Shown here: positions 35,468 through 46,370 of the stretch, piece after piece
How the letters are laid out: every line of letters begins with the position of its first letter
How positions within the stretch are numbered: position 1 is the first letter of the stretch
Origin: Punica granatum
Taxonomy: Eukaryota > Streptophyta > Magnoliopsida > Myrtales > Lythraceae
Direction of reading: 5' to 3'
DNA length: 64,000 nucleotides
NCBI RefSeq assembly: GCF_007655135.1
Contig: NC_045131.1
Location: 13,686,001 to 13,750,000 of the forward strand
Program-made: the position numbers and the translations under genes
Notes under the pieces: generated by a model
Told to the model about the DNA's origin: nothing
Seen by the model: the letters and a program-made list of their open reading frames with translations, nothing else
The model's database searches: none

Positions 35468-36470
35468 GGAGCATTTGGGAGGTAGATTTATTCCTCCATT
35501 ATGTTCTATTCTTACTTAAATTATGGTTTGATAGGATGATTCTTTTGGGGCGTTTGTTAATACTATTTGGGGCCACATTCGGCCGATTATTCACCCAATA
35601 AGTTGAGATATTCACTTCCGTTGTGTATAAGTTCTGGTATTTGAGTTGGTATTTGTATTCGTCCTTTTTTCTACATTAATAAAATAATTCGTTTGGCCTA
35701 GTTAAAAAAAACCGAAATCCTAATAACAACTAATAAAGGTGCTCAAGTGTTCCATTAAGTATCGAACCCGGAACTTTTGATTACCAAGGAAGAGCGTATG
35801 TCAATGCACTACACCCTCATTGATTCGTTTGGTTTATTTCTATAACATGTCTTCTTATAATCTATGTACCTGCGCGTTGCCTTCTGAATGAGTATTAAAC
35901 TCAGCTAATAGAATTAGAACATCCCGTCCACTGGATGGCCTCGTTGAAAATTTATGAAAGGGCATAATACCCTTTAGTTAAGCTAAACTAGACCAATTAT
36001 CAAAGTAAGTTCGATACCAGTAACTTCAATTGCCCTTACTTCAGTCGAAGGACTAATTATCAATGTAGATTGATTCAGATGGTTCGATGCCCGTTTCCTG
36101 CAAATAAGGTCAAGCATTTGGGCTTTATGAATGAAGAAAAATCACAATTTAAACAAATTTACTTCTTAGTGAACTAAGCAAGCTTAAACCTATATTAATC
36201 AGAGTCTATTAAACCCCGAATACCAGGCGGTGCCCCCAAAAGATAAAAGTTGATGAGCCAATTTACAGTTTATGGCCTGACCTGTGGAATGAGGGGCAAA
36301 ATCGTAAAAGCATCGAGCACAACCACCTGCAACTCTCCCGCCATTAAACAGATAATTGAACCCCACGCGCCACATAGCACTCTCCCCCTTCCCCTTAACG
36401 AACCTAAAACTGCTCTCTCTCTCTTCTCAGTTCTCTCTCTCTTTACGACCGAAGGCGGCAAAGTTCAGAA
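35468..36470. other. Intergenic region between LTPG copies 3 and 4
   Basis: Contains the 3' flank of copy 3, a SINE-like copy (35705-35822) and the promoter of copy 4. A CT-rich run (CTCTCTCTCTTCTC, about 36413-36440) just before the start codon is a typical plant leader. No clear TATA box was chosen. Confidence 0.45.
35705..35822 (-). repeat. tRNA-derived SINE-like copy
   Basis: Minus strand: GGGTGTAGTGCATTGACATA (A-box region) and AGTTCCGGGTTCGATACTTA (strong B box, GGTTCGATAC). It lies about 240 bp after the stop codon of LTPG copy 3. Confidence 0.6.
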
Positions 36471-37777
36471 ATGGACGCCATCGCCACCGTTGCTCTCTTC
36501 GTCAATTCACTTCTCCTCATTCACCTCGCCAGCAGCACCACCGCAGCGGCACCACCACTGCTTCCACCGACTAGCTGTTCGACCGCGATCATCCTGTTCT
36601 CGCCATGCCTCCCTTACATCTCGTCGCCGCCGAACGACCTGGACTCGAGGGTGACTCCGTATTGCTGCAGGGCCTACTCCTTGGTGCTCGTCTCCGGCTC
36701 CGGCATCTGCCTCTGTTACCTCCTACGGGAGCCTGATATGCTCGGATTCCCTCTCAACAACACCAGGCTCATCTCTCTGTCATCTGATTGCTCTCTCCTG
36801 AATGTGAGCTTCGTGAACAGAGGATCGTTGGAGTCTCTCTGTTCAGGTAAGCTCCTCTGTCCTGCTCTGGTTTACCGATGACCAATCGGTAGATCAATCT
36901 TTGCTTTTGCTGGAAGTTTCTGTGCTGATAGAGCTGACTCTGAGATAGGATTCGAAATTACTCATTGCTCTATCATCGCGCCGATTAGGAGTTCTTAAGC
37001 TGAATAATGATTGATCGATCTATCTTCGTGCTGATTAAGATTTCAGTTTGACCGGAGGATTTTTCGTGTTACGCTAAAGAACTTCAGATTACTGATGAAG
37101 TCTTTCGGTTTCGTATGCTGTGCACCAGCTTCACCACCGCTGCCTCCGCTCAGCAGCAGCAATGGAGGCTCGGATGTTCAAGCTGCACCTGATACCAGTA
37201 CTGTCCTAATCCTTTTCTCGAACTTTTATTTTTGTAGAATCGCAGAGATTAGGGCAAACAAGAAAAATTGTCTAATTAGCAACACATGCGAAAATAATTT
37301 TGCCAGATATAAGCAACTAAGTCATCGATCGAACATGAGTAAGGGCTCATCCCGAGTGTGACTGGGTCTGTGAAACGTGATCTGATATGGAACAGCTCTA
37401 TAGCATACCATAAACTAATACCAAAGGTAGATATTTGGGTTTCGAGTACAGTATAAGTGAAATCGTGCATCTTCAATGAATCCCATCTTCGTTATCTATT
37501 GAGATCTGTTGATTATGTAGTCAAGCTCTCTGTTGCTGCAATTTTAGGTCCAGCCAGCACTCCATCCCTAGATACAAGCCCGCCACCCGACTACGCTACC
37601 AGTTCAGGAGAAGCACCAAGCTTTGCTCCAGAAGCAGCGGATATCTCACCAGACTCATTATCAGGAGAAGAAGCGGTGGACTCGTCTGCAACACAGCATA
37701 TCAATACCAGAAAGAGGAGCCGACTTCTAGCAAGTACAGTAAATATGCTACTTGCCATAATTGTTGGTCATTTATAA
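36471..37777 (+). CDS. LTPG-like lipid transfer protein, copy 4 (divergent)
   Basis: Three exons: 36471-36846, 37129-37197 and 37548-37777; 224 residues; introns again in phase 1. The second exon uses the acceptor GCACCAG and the donor A|GTACTG, chosen because the phases then close. Signal peptide MDAIATVALFVNSLLLIHLA to about residue 25. Eight cysteines are in LTP order (SCSTAI, SPCLPYI, YCCRAYSL, ICLCYLL, DCSLL, SLCSG). The linker is Pro/Ser/Glu-rich (LDTSPPPDYATSSGEAPSF). The C-terminus LLASTVNMLLAIIVGHL is hydrophobic but short for a GPI signal and is preceded by basic RKRSR, so anchoring is uncertain. It lacks the NQTQA-type core of copies 1 and 2. Confidence 0.85.
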
Positions 37778-38375
37778 ACAGCCATACAGCAATACAAAAA
37801 TGTGACAATTCCTGTCAAAGAAACTTGAGCGAGATTGTTTTCCAAGATACAAGGTCGGGATGGACTCGAATTGTGAAGTTGTCATAAAGCCCCATGAGCA
37901 AAGATGTATTGGTACAAAAGATGAGCTTTGCTCACAACCTCGACCCCTTGAGCGCCTCTCATATTTCCACTGATCAGTGCAATTAACTTGTCATGGAAGG
38001 AAAGCTGAAGAGAAAACAGTTTGCATTAATAGCCATAACTTGATAAGAAGGTCTAATCACATAAACCATCACTGCAGAGCAAAAGCAGTTACATGCACAC
38101 AGATGTGAATATTCGTGTGCGTAACTGGATACTTTGCTTCAGAAAAACGAAGCATCAGTTTGGTTTCACGATAAATAATGAGGCTTCTCAAGAAAAATTT
38201 AGGGCCTCAGCTCAGGGTAATGAAGCTCATATAGATTTAGGTACATGCCATTATGCTGCTGAGTCCCTTTCTCAACAGCCCTAAATAAATCGCTCATGAA
38301 GCAAAAACAGATTAGCGGAAGGTCAGCTAATCATATCACTTGCATGCCCTCTATGCCACCTCAGATAGCAAAAGC
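37778..38375. other. Convergent 3' region of LTPG copy 4 and SDE3
   Basis: Non-coding between two stop codons. Holds the 3' untranslated regions of both genes. No other feature recognised. Confidence 0.5.
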
Positions 38376-41300
38376 TCATTTCCACCCATCGGACCATTCA
38401 TCTTCATTGGTACACGGTACAGGAAGCGCTGTTTGCGCACAGTATTGACCCCAATCGTATTCGTCTCCCCCTTGAAAACCGCAGTTCTCTGAGCCCCTGC
38501 TGTTTCCATCTTGAAATGGAGCATGAGCATCGTCTTTAGGATTCATGCTTTGTACGGGCTCAGGAATTGCAAGCTCAGTTTTTTCAGGAAGAGCACATCC
38601 CTGGTAGGCATCGTTCTCCACGCAGTACCATAAGAGCTGGTTCCAATATGGGTCCTGACAAATTGCCAAAAAAAAAACAATGCAGCAAGTTCGTTCATTT
38701 TCGTGTTCACTGCCAAGTAAGAAAAGAACACAACTCGTAAAAGTATCCGCACTCTTGGTTATTTAGATTGCGGAATAACTTGATACCATGCTACGAACCG
38801 ATAAAGATTGTACAGCATAAGTATTTGAAAAGATTAATTCTCCATTTTTGAGATACAAAGTTCAAGAAACAGCAAAGAACCTGTCAGCGTCATAAACAAT
38901 TTTCAGGAGTTCCAAGAGCACCGATACTGATTTTGGAAATATAGGATATGACACAGCGGGATAGGACCCCACCTATATATAGATATGCATATACACAGAG
39001 ATAGACACATGATGTGGTGACAATGACATTATAATAATGCGATGTGAATCTCTGTGAATGGAATGGGATAAGCAATATAAATGTTTTGGCAGAAAGAATA
39101 TAGGGCAACGAGAGTAATTCAGTAAGTTCTTTCAGAGTAAATTGCAATTCGAGAACTCCCTCTCGTTTCCCTCTCTAAGAGATAGCTAAAGCTCAGAAAA
39201 GGAAGCAAAGGAAGAGGACCACACCTTGCAGATAATATGTGGATTCCCAACAACTATAAGTAGAGATATAGCACGGGTCATGGCCACGTTAAACCTTCTC
39301 GGGTTGCTCAAGAACCCTAAGCAGTGGATGAGATCAAACTCATTGTGCCTCACCGTCGAGCGAACAGTAGAAACCACGATAACTTGTCGCTCCTGCCCCT
39401 GGAACTGCTCAACGCTTCCAATCTTAATATCGAGCATTTCCATAATCTCGAGGGCTTTCCTCAGCTTCAGCACTTGCTGTCGGTATGGTGTGATAATCCC
39501 AATGTCTTCCTGGGTCAGCTTCCCACTTTCTCGGAGTTTGTCAATGACTTCGACTACCTTGCTTGCCTCAATTCGATTGAACCAAGAAGGGTTGTTCCCT
39601 TCCCTCTCATCACAACCTTGTATACCAATAAAAAGAATCGGGAAATCGTTGTTCTGAAGGAAGTCTGTTGGAGATTCCAAGTAACTTGACTCATCCCTGC
39701 ATGCAATTAACTCACCCTCGTAGAATAGCGTAGAAGGGAGATGCAAAATCTCCGGGCGGCACCGATAGTTCCTGACAAGCTTCGTCACATAATTTTTATC
39801 TCCACTGGAGTAGGGCTCACTCTCAAAGAGCCTCTCAAGATACGACTTCCCCAACCCGTGGCACTCAGCCTTTTTGGAGTACACAATAGGGCCAAGTTGC
39901 ATTGGGTCGCCTGCAAGAACAACTACAGTGTCCCTTCGGCATAGGCTTGATATTGGAATCATAGTCTCCGGCTCTGATGCCTGCCCCGCTTCGTCCAAGA
40001 AGAGGTGGGAGAACTGGCCTCGCTCAACTCCTTCTGCTAAGAGATTTGACGCGCTCATGTATGTTGTAATAACGATTCGACATCTTTTGAGAAATCTAAG
40101 TGGGGGACACTTGAAAACACCTTCAAGTTCATCATAGTAGCAGAAAGGAAGAAGATCAGGGTGGATGTCTTCGTAGGGACGACTAGAGGCATTTAGCCGG
40201 AAAACCTCCTCTTCATTCACTTCAACAGCTTTTTCCTTGAGGAGCTTCTCCAAAATGTGGTCGGCAGCACTATTTGAAGGTGTGCACACAAGTATTTGAG
40301 CATCTCCACGACCTTTATAGAGCTGGAGAATAGCTTCAGCTATAATAATAGTCTTTCCAGTTCCAGGAGGCCCATGAATCACATAAGGTGATCCCCCTCG
40401 ACAACGTAAGATCATCTTGACAGCAAAATTCTGCTCATCGTTGAGGACACAAGTTATAGGAACAAAAGGAGTTGTTCGGATCTGCCTCTTGTTATGGTTA
40501 GCAGTTGGGAAGAGGACAGCCTTTTCTAAGTTTGTCGCTTCATTGACAGCCCAATACATCCTCCTCATATTGAGTCGATTGTAGGTGAACTGAATGTTGT
40601 ACCGATGTTCGTCCCAATGGTATCCGTGGAACTCCTCAGAAAACTTCAAATAGACTTCGTCGGCTTCAACCCGGTGGACAACACCCTGCATTATAAAGAA
40701 AACCTAGGGGGCTCATTTCATATAATAATTGCCACCTTTTCAATAGACCACATTATTTCATCGAATGACCACATTCAACTGTCATCTTGTTATTATTGGC
40801 AACCATGGTCTGCTTTTCTGTGAGTAGTAGTTCAGTAACTTTGAACAAGAAAATTATAAGCCAGTGTGCAAGTGTGAACCTCGTGTACTTTGTTGCCGTC
40901 GTTTGGGTCGTCTGAAGCCCTCTTCGCAAAAATAGAGTCTCCAGCAACAAGCGAAGGGCGCCTCTCGGCAAGTCCAGGTACCTCCAGGGTAACGAACTGC
41001 GACCCTTTCCTCCTCATTGAGACGCGCTCCATATTGAAAGCCTTGACGTCCTCCTATTTGCAACAAAGCAATCACGAAAAGTCAACAGAGCAATACACAC
41101 AGAGACAATCCAAAGAATACTGCCCATACTTTCTTAAATAAGAATATAATTTTTACCTCCAGCTGTAACTCTTCCAAGTTTAGTAAAGCCGTGAAGAAAT
41201 CAACATAATTCTCTGCCGCCAGACCTCCTCTAATAGAATCAGGAAGCTGCCTCCTCTCCAAGATCTCTCGGACTTCCCCAGGGATTGGAAATTGAGGGAG

Positions 41301-41963
41301 CTTAAACTTCTTAGAGCCTTTGCCCCGCATCCCTTTCAACTTTGCAGGAGCAGGACGACGCCCCCTCACATAATTATTGTCATTTAAATCAAAGTGCTTC
41401 TTCTTGGGCTCTTTCGAGTAGGGCTTGTTCGAAGCGAGGGCCCGGGAGATCTTGTCATCAGCCATCAGAAAGATGAGTCTCTCTATTACCCTGCTTCCAA
41501 CATCGAAATGGACAGCTGTGGTGTGCTTCCCAATCCGTTCAGGCTTAGAGAATACCCAAACAGTCAATTCCTGCCCAGGTTGTACGGTCCGCTCCTCCAA
41601 GCATGTGGTCTCACGGAAACCTCGGGCCGTGTCTTCTCCCGCTTTTGACTTAGGAGGTTCCATCAAAGAGAGCTTGAACGAGTCCTCAGGACTGGAACTG
41701 TAGATGTTTATGGTCCAGAGTTCGATGGGCTCATCCGTGTTGTTCTTGATTGTGATGGAGTCGGAAGCAGTTTCCCCCACCGTGACTGACTGAGGCTGTC
41801 CATTCATAAAGGGGAACGGGACAGAGACCACGATTGGGCCATCGTCACTGGGATTATAGCTAATCAGGGACTGGTCCTGCTGATGATCTATGAATGTAAT
41901 TTCTCCCTTATCAGCGATCACTGACCGTTCTTCGTCATCCGACCAACCCGCCACCGACCCCAT
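38376..41963 (-). CDS. SDE3: SDE3-type RNA helicase (MOV10/Armitage family)
   Basis: Four coding exons on the minus strand: 41963-41157, 41053-40880, 40685-39225 and 38654-38376. All are in phase 0 and sum to 906 residues. SDE3 is a superfamily 1 RNA helicase that works with AGO proteins and RDR6 in RNA silencing, amplifying siRNA from transposon and viral RNA. Visible motifs: Walker A GPPGTGKT (about residue 432), motif II DEAG (about 558), motif [22 protein letters not shown], motif [12 protein letters not shown] and motif VI NVAMTRA. The N-terminal [16 protein letters not shown] and the beta-rich domain are family-like; the C-terminal tail is acidic and Trp-rich (DEWSDGW, EYDWGQY), a possible AGO-binding GW/WG-like region. 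Somewhat shorter than Arabidopsis SDE3 (about 1000). It looks intact. Confidence 0.95.
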
Positions 41964-42740
41964 TATAGCTACAACAAACTGAAGGAGCTAATATCTAAAA
42001 GAAATGACAGGTGAAACTCGATCGATGGAAAGGAAAATAAGATGGATAAAACAACTACATCGCCCTGTAGGGAAAAGGAAATTAACAAGACTTCAGCACC
42101 CAAATTCTCAAATTAACTCTCTCGATTCCTCACGCAATATACATAAATGTACGTCACAAACACATCCGTAATTTCTGGGTCCATCCCATCAGATCCTATT
42201 ATGTTTCTGCTCCATTTATGGTTTTGTGAAGAGCTCGTGAGTGTCATCAAACAAACTAATCTACATTACTATGATACATAGAGGAGGATGTTTTCTGGGG
42301 TTGAAAAGGGCGCACACAAAATCGAAGAGGGGCTTCTCTTTCCTGACCAAATCCTTAATCCAACCAAAACAAAGATCGATTTTGGAGCAAGTGAGCAAGC
42401 TCCGAACGGATTAGAAAGGACAATTCCAGTGAAATGCATCCAGATTCAAATGTGGGTGTGACAGAAAATCATCCTTTATCGCAATTCAAATGAAAAGGGA
42501 AGACCGAATACAGGAAAAGCAGATTGTTGAAAGAACAGTGGCGTTGAAAAGCATCATCGGCTTACCTCCGATGGTCAGAAGCAGGAGAGCAGAGCTGAAG
42601 CATGGCCAGACATTGGGCTCTTCATGGGGATTTCGGAAGGGAGAACTGTACGGTCTTCTTCTGCCCCAGAGGTTGGGAAAGGTATCGGAAGAATGCGAGT
42701 GACAATGACGACGAAAAGCTTCGCTACGTCAGTTTATATA
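41964..42740 (-). promoter_or_regulatory. SDE3 leader with 5'-UTR intron and TATA box
   Basis: On the minus strand, TATATAAA (42740-42733) is followed by a leader exon ending at 42566 with the donor CGGAG|GTAAG. An intron of about 590 bp then ends at CTTCAG (acceptor, exon resuming at 41978), 15 bases before the ATG at 41963. An alternative acceptor (TTGTAG) lies a few bases nearer. Such leader introns often raise expression of plant housekeeping genes; this is inferred from splice signals only. Confidence 0.55.
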
Positions 42741-43014
42741 CTCCCACTCTTACCTCAGATTCATTAAACACAACACTGTGTAACCCAGTGTGGACTAGCT
42801 TGTAACAGTTGAATTGAAAGAGACATTTTTTTAACTTCTTTTCGAAATACACCACCTAATATTCGAAAATCAACGTGTCCCGATCCATACATGTAATGGT
42901 TCGGATTTATTATACACAACACTGTAACTCATGAATTAAACATGCATCGAACATGTGAATCAATCCATGCCGGTTTTGTTGAGCGCTTTTACAATTCGTA
43001 ATATGGGGTGCTCA
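42741..43014. other. Spacer upstream of SDE3
   Basis: Short upstream sequence of SDE3; no gene or clear repeat. Confidence 0.4.
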
Positions 43015-43508
43015 TGTTAAAGGATTTCATAATTCTAATGGTACTTTATTACTTACTTCTGATTATAAAGGTATTATATTTTTCTATTAATATTTTATTA
43101 ATTTTAAATTATATTAGTTTTATAATTTTAAAAATGGTATTTACCTTTTTTTTTTCCTATTGCATACGTTGAAGCACATTTATCGTTCATGCAAATAATT
43201 TTTTTGTTTCACTAGAAATAATTCGATGCAGCCTTCATGGCAAGTTGGGCATCTTTTTATTATGGTAAAAAGTTAACTTGGGGCAACCTTTGGTCTCACG
43301 CTGATAGCATTAAAATTATCTATAGAACTCGTAGTATATTAGAATAATTTACTATCCGTGTATCACACGAATTTGTTTAATTTATTTATGAAGTATTTTG
43401 TTTACCCCATTTATCATGCTAAACATAATATTTGTTGTTATATATTATGAATTGATTCAATATTTTAACATAATGATCAAATTTGTGTAAAATATGAATA
43501 TGAATTAG
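43015..43508. repeat. Copy A of a ~540-bp non-coding repeat
   Basis: From AAAGGATTTCATAATTCTAA through TTGAAGCACATTTATC, GGGGCAACCTTTGGTCTCAC, TTAAAATTATCTATA and GAATTGATTCAATATTTTAA it matches the two tandem copies at 51408-52380. The match stops abruptly at about 43508 (GAATATGAAT|TAGGTCCC). Confidence 0.75.
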
Positions 43509-43842
43509 GTCCCTTACTTTTGAAAGTGGTCCCTGACTAATTTGTTTGCATCGAAATCGTCCTTCCGTCCATCAAACCTTAAGAACTTAATGGAAAGCAT
43601 GATTTACATCAAAATGGTCCTTATGGCCTTTATGATTTTTTTTAAAAAAATTTCTTCTTATTTTCTTTTTTTCGATGCTGCCACCAAATATTTAAAATTA
43701 ATTACTGGCCCAAATAAGAGCATCACAAGCCACTCGAAGAGCTCCGGCAAGGAGGCAAGAGATCATCGGAGGTACAAGGTATCATTCGAAATCTTGAAAA
43801 CGGCAGGGGAAGAGAAAAGGGAAGGAGGTCGGGAAAGATTAA
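43509..43842. other. Spacer with possible DNA-transposon terminus
   Basis: Starts TAGGTCCCTTACTTTTGAAAG with GTCCCTGA and CGTCCTTCCGTCC words typical of an old DNA-transposon end; comparable words occur at 51330-51400 in the opposite sense. The open frame across it is not protein-like. Confidence 0.4.
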
Positions 43843-44070
43843 GTTGTGTTTGATTTTAGAGTTGAGTAGAGTTGAATTTTGATTTTAATTGGTTTGTAAT
43901 GATTGTGTTGTTGAATTGTAAAAATAGTAATGAATAGTTAAGAGAATTTAATATTAAAAATTGAATTGAATGGTTAAAAAAATTGAAGAAATAGAAAAAG
44001 TAATAATTGTGCTGTTGAATTGAAGATAAGTGGAATAGAGTTGAAATTTTTTCTCAAAACAAACGGACCC
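43843..44070. mobile_element. Tourist-type MITE with TAA target duplication
   Basis: 228 bp between TAA (43840-43842) and TAA (44071-44073). Left end GTTGTGTTTGATTTTAGAG; right end, read inward, GGGTCCGTTTGTTTTGAGAA. The interior shares TGATTGTGTTGTTGAATTG and GTAATGAATAGTTAA with 14261-14597. It is the most complete member of the family in the window. Confidence 0.75.
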
Positions 44071-44073
44071 TAA

Positions 44074-44585
44074 TTGAAGTCAATGGTGTGGTGGGGATGA
44101 GATTGGATTAAGAATCGATGGGTTGGGGAATGGGTGACCGATCATTTTGGGAGGCACAATATTCTTCTGCAGATTCCGAATTCTTCTGCAAAGCCATAAC
44201 AGCACACCCTGCCCCGCTCGAACATCCTCCATGTGTCTCGGAAGCACATTTCTCTCCTCTACTCTGCCACTAGAAAGGGGTTCAGCTTCCTCCTCAAGTT
44301 TGCTACAAGCTCGGCTTCCTTCGACCTTGGTTCCCTCCTGCGAGGACAACACAAGCTCGAGGTCAGAACAACCCCTAGTCCAAGATACATGCGGGGTTGG
44401 TGGCCGACGGAAGGGAGCCTGCGGTTGACGATGGCAGGAGATAACTGACTTTGCTCTTGGTGACTTGAAGAGGGAACGAATAACCCTGAAAAAACGCTGA
44501 CAAGCTCCGAGTATAAGGGAGCAGCATCTTCTGCGCAAAGATCACTTCTGGCAGGACGCCGCTGCTCGGCCAACTGGGACCACTT
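44074..44585 (-). other. GC-richer open sequence split by the gypsy insertion (left part)
   Basis: Minus-strand frames of 125 and 152 codons lie here and run up to the retrotransposon edge. Together with 50691-51078 they formed one continuous stretch before insertion. Composition is Ser/Arg/Leu-rich and both main frames look equally plausible, so I cannot claim a gene. The last five bases (CACTT, 44581-44585) are the target duplication. Confidence 0.35.
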
Positions 44586-45395
44586 TGATGCGATTCCCGT
44601 CAAGAATGACGAGACCCGACAACTAAAGGAACCCAAGATCGTTCCACGATCAGATTTGATTGACGAACCCTCGACCCGTTGTTCACTACAAAAACAAGAA
44701 CCTTGGTATAACTGACCTCAACCCGTTGTTTAATGCGAAACAAGAACCTCGGTATATAGGAAGACGCCACAAACAGTGATGGAAAGCCGCTTGATAAGTC
44801 GATGAAGACGCCACAAACGGTGGTGGAAAGCCGTTTGATAAGTCGATGATGAATGCCACGGAAACTTCCGATAAGTTCGATTAGTTCTTCAAGAACCAAA
44901 GAGAATACTCTCACAATTTTCTGAATGTTCCTTCTTTATTAAAAATTGACTAAGATGAATATATATAGACATAAAGTAATCCTAATCTGGCCATATCTCC
45001 TCCTAATGATAAAGAAATTAACACCTAGAATATCGATAGAGATATGACATAATCTATAAAGATATGAAAACTAAATACCTCTAGAATATCTCTATGAGAT
45101 TTAAACTTTAAACAAATCTGATGATATCTTCTCTTGATCATCAAATATTCTAGAAGCTTCATCAAACACTTGCTGAATTTAGCATTGTCCAGAATCTTCG
45201 ATAACTTGAATAATGTTGATGGATCTTTGTGGATCACGTGATTCATGTCTAATGGGCCTCCACGAATTTGCTTGAGCCCAAACCTCTTGAATCAGGCCGT
45301 TGAGTTCATCTTTAAACTTCTTTGCTCGTGCTCGCGTAATCGGTCCAATTGGAACTTGAGCTGGATCCCTTGAAGTCGTGCTACGATTTGTATCA
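44586..45395 (-). repeat. 3' LTR of the gypsy element
   Basis: 810 bp. The upper end (45395 down to about 45179) is also coding: it encodes the last part of the integrase polyprotein ([18 protein letters not shown] region). Contains TTTATTAAAAATTGAC and ATATATAGACA stretches. Confidence 0.95.
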
Positions 45396-46370
45396 TTCCC
45401 CTCCTCTTGAAAAGGATTTGTCCTCAAATCATCACCTACATCAAAAGGAAGCAAATCAGCAACATTAAAAGTAACACTTACATTGTACTCACCAGGTAAG
45501 TCTAGTTTGTAAGCGTTATCATTGATGCGCTCCAGGACTTGAAAAGGACCATCTCCTCTTGGAAGCAATTTCGAGTGTCTTTGCGCCGGAAATCTCTCTT
45601 TCCTCATATGCAACCAAACCCAATCTCCGGGTTCAAAAATCAGCTTATGACGGCCCTTGTTGGCGTGTTTTGTATACTGCTCCGTTCTTCGCTCAATGTT
45701 GAGTCTTGTTTTCTTATGAATCTGCTTGACAAATTCAGCTTTCTTTTTGCCATCTAAATTAACATGCTCAGTCAAAGGTAAAGGAGATAAATCCAATGGA
45801 GTTAAAGGATTAAATCCATAAACAACTTCAAATGGTGAAAATTTAGTAGCGGAATGAACAGATCTGTTATAAGCAAACTCAACATGTGGTAAACACTCTT
45901 CCCATGTTTTAATGTTTTTTTTTATGATTGCCCTCAACAAAGTAAACAAAGTTCTATTTACTACTTCCGTTTGACCATCAGTTTGTGGGTGACAGGTAAT
46001 AGAAAACAACAGCTTAGTACCTAACTTACACCACAAAGTCTTCCAAAAATAGCTCAAGAACTTAGCATCTCTATCCGAAACAATTGTTCTAGGCATGCCA
46101 TGTAACCTCACAATCTCCCTAAAGAACAAATCAGCAACATGCGAGGCATCATCCGTTTTGTGACATGGAATAAAGTGTGCCATCTTAGAAAATCTATCCA
46201 CAATCACAAAAATTGAATCTCTCCCACGTTTAGTCCTAGGTAATCCTAACACAAAGTCCATTGAAATATCAATCCAAGGCTCACTAGGAATTGGTAAAGG
46301 AGTATACAAACCGTTAGGCTGCACTCTAGATTTAGCTTGCCTACACGTAATGCATCTACCACAAATTTCT
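45179..46370 (-). pseudogene. Gypsy integrase, C-terminal polyprotein
   Basis: Catalytic core with DFVLGLP...[13 protein letters not shown] (first Asp), [11 protein letters not shown] (second Asp) and the downstream Glu region [15 protein letters not shown], then the [17 protein letters not shown] domain and a tail ending in the LTR. It is separated from the zinc-finger part by a one-base frameshift near 46365. No canonical chromodomain is obvious. Function in life: insertion of element cDNA. Confidence 0.9.
45396..45408 (-). other. Polypurine tract of the gypsy element
   Basis: Minus strand AAGAGGAGGGGAA directly precedes the 3' LTR (TGATAC). It lies inside the pol frame (NPFQEEGND), so it is both plus-strand primer and codons. 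Confidence 0.85.

Noticed and set aside
36250..36654. 134-codon frame overlapping the start of LTPG copy 4
   Set aside because: It is a shadow in another frame; the LTPG frame has the signal peptide and cysteines.
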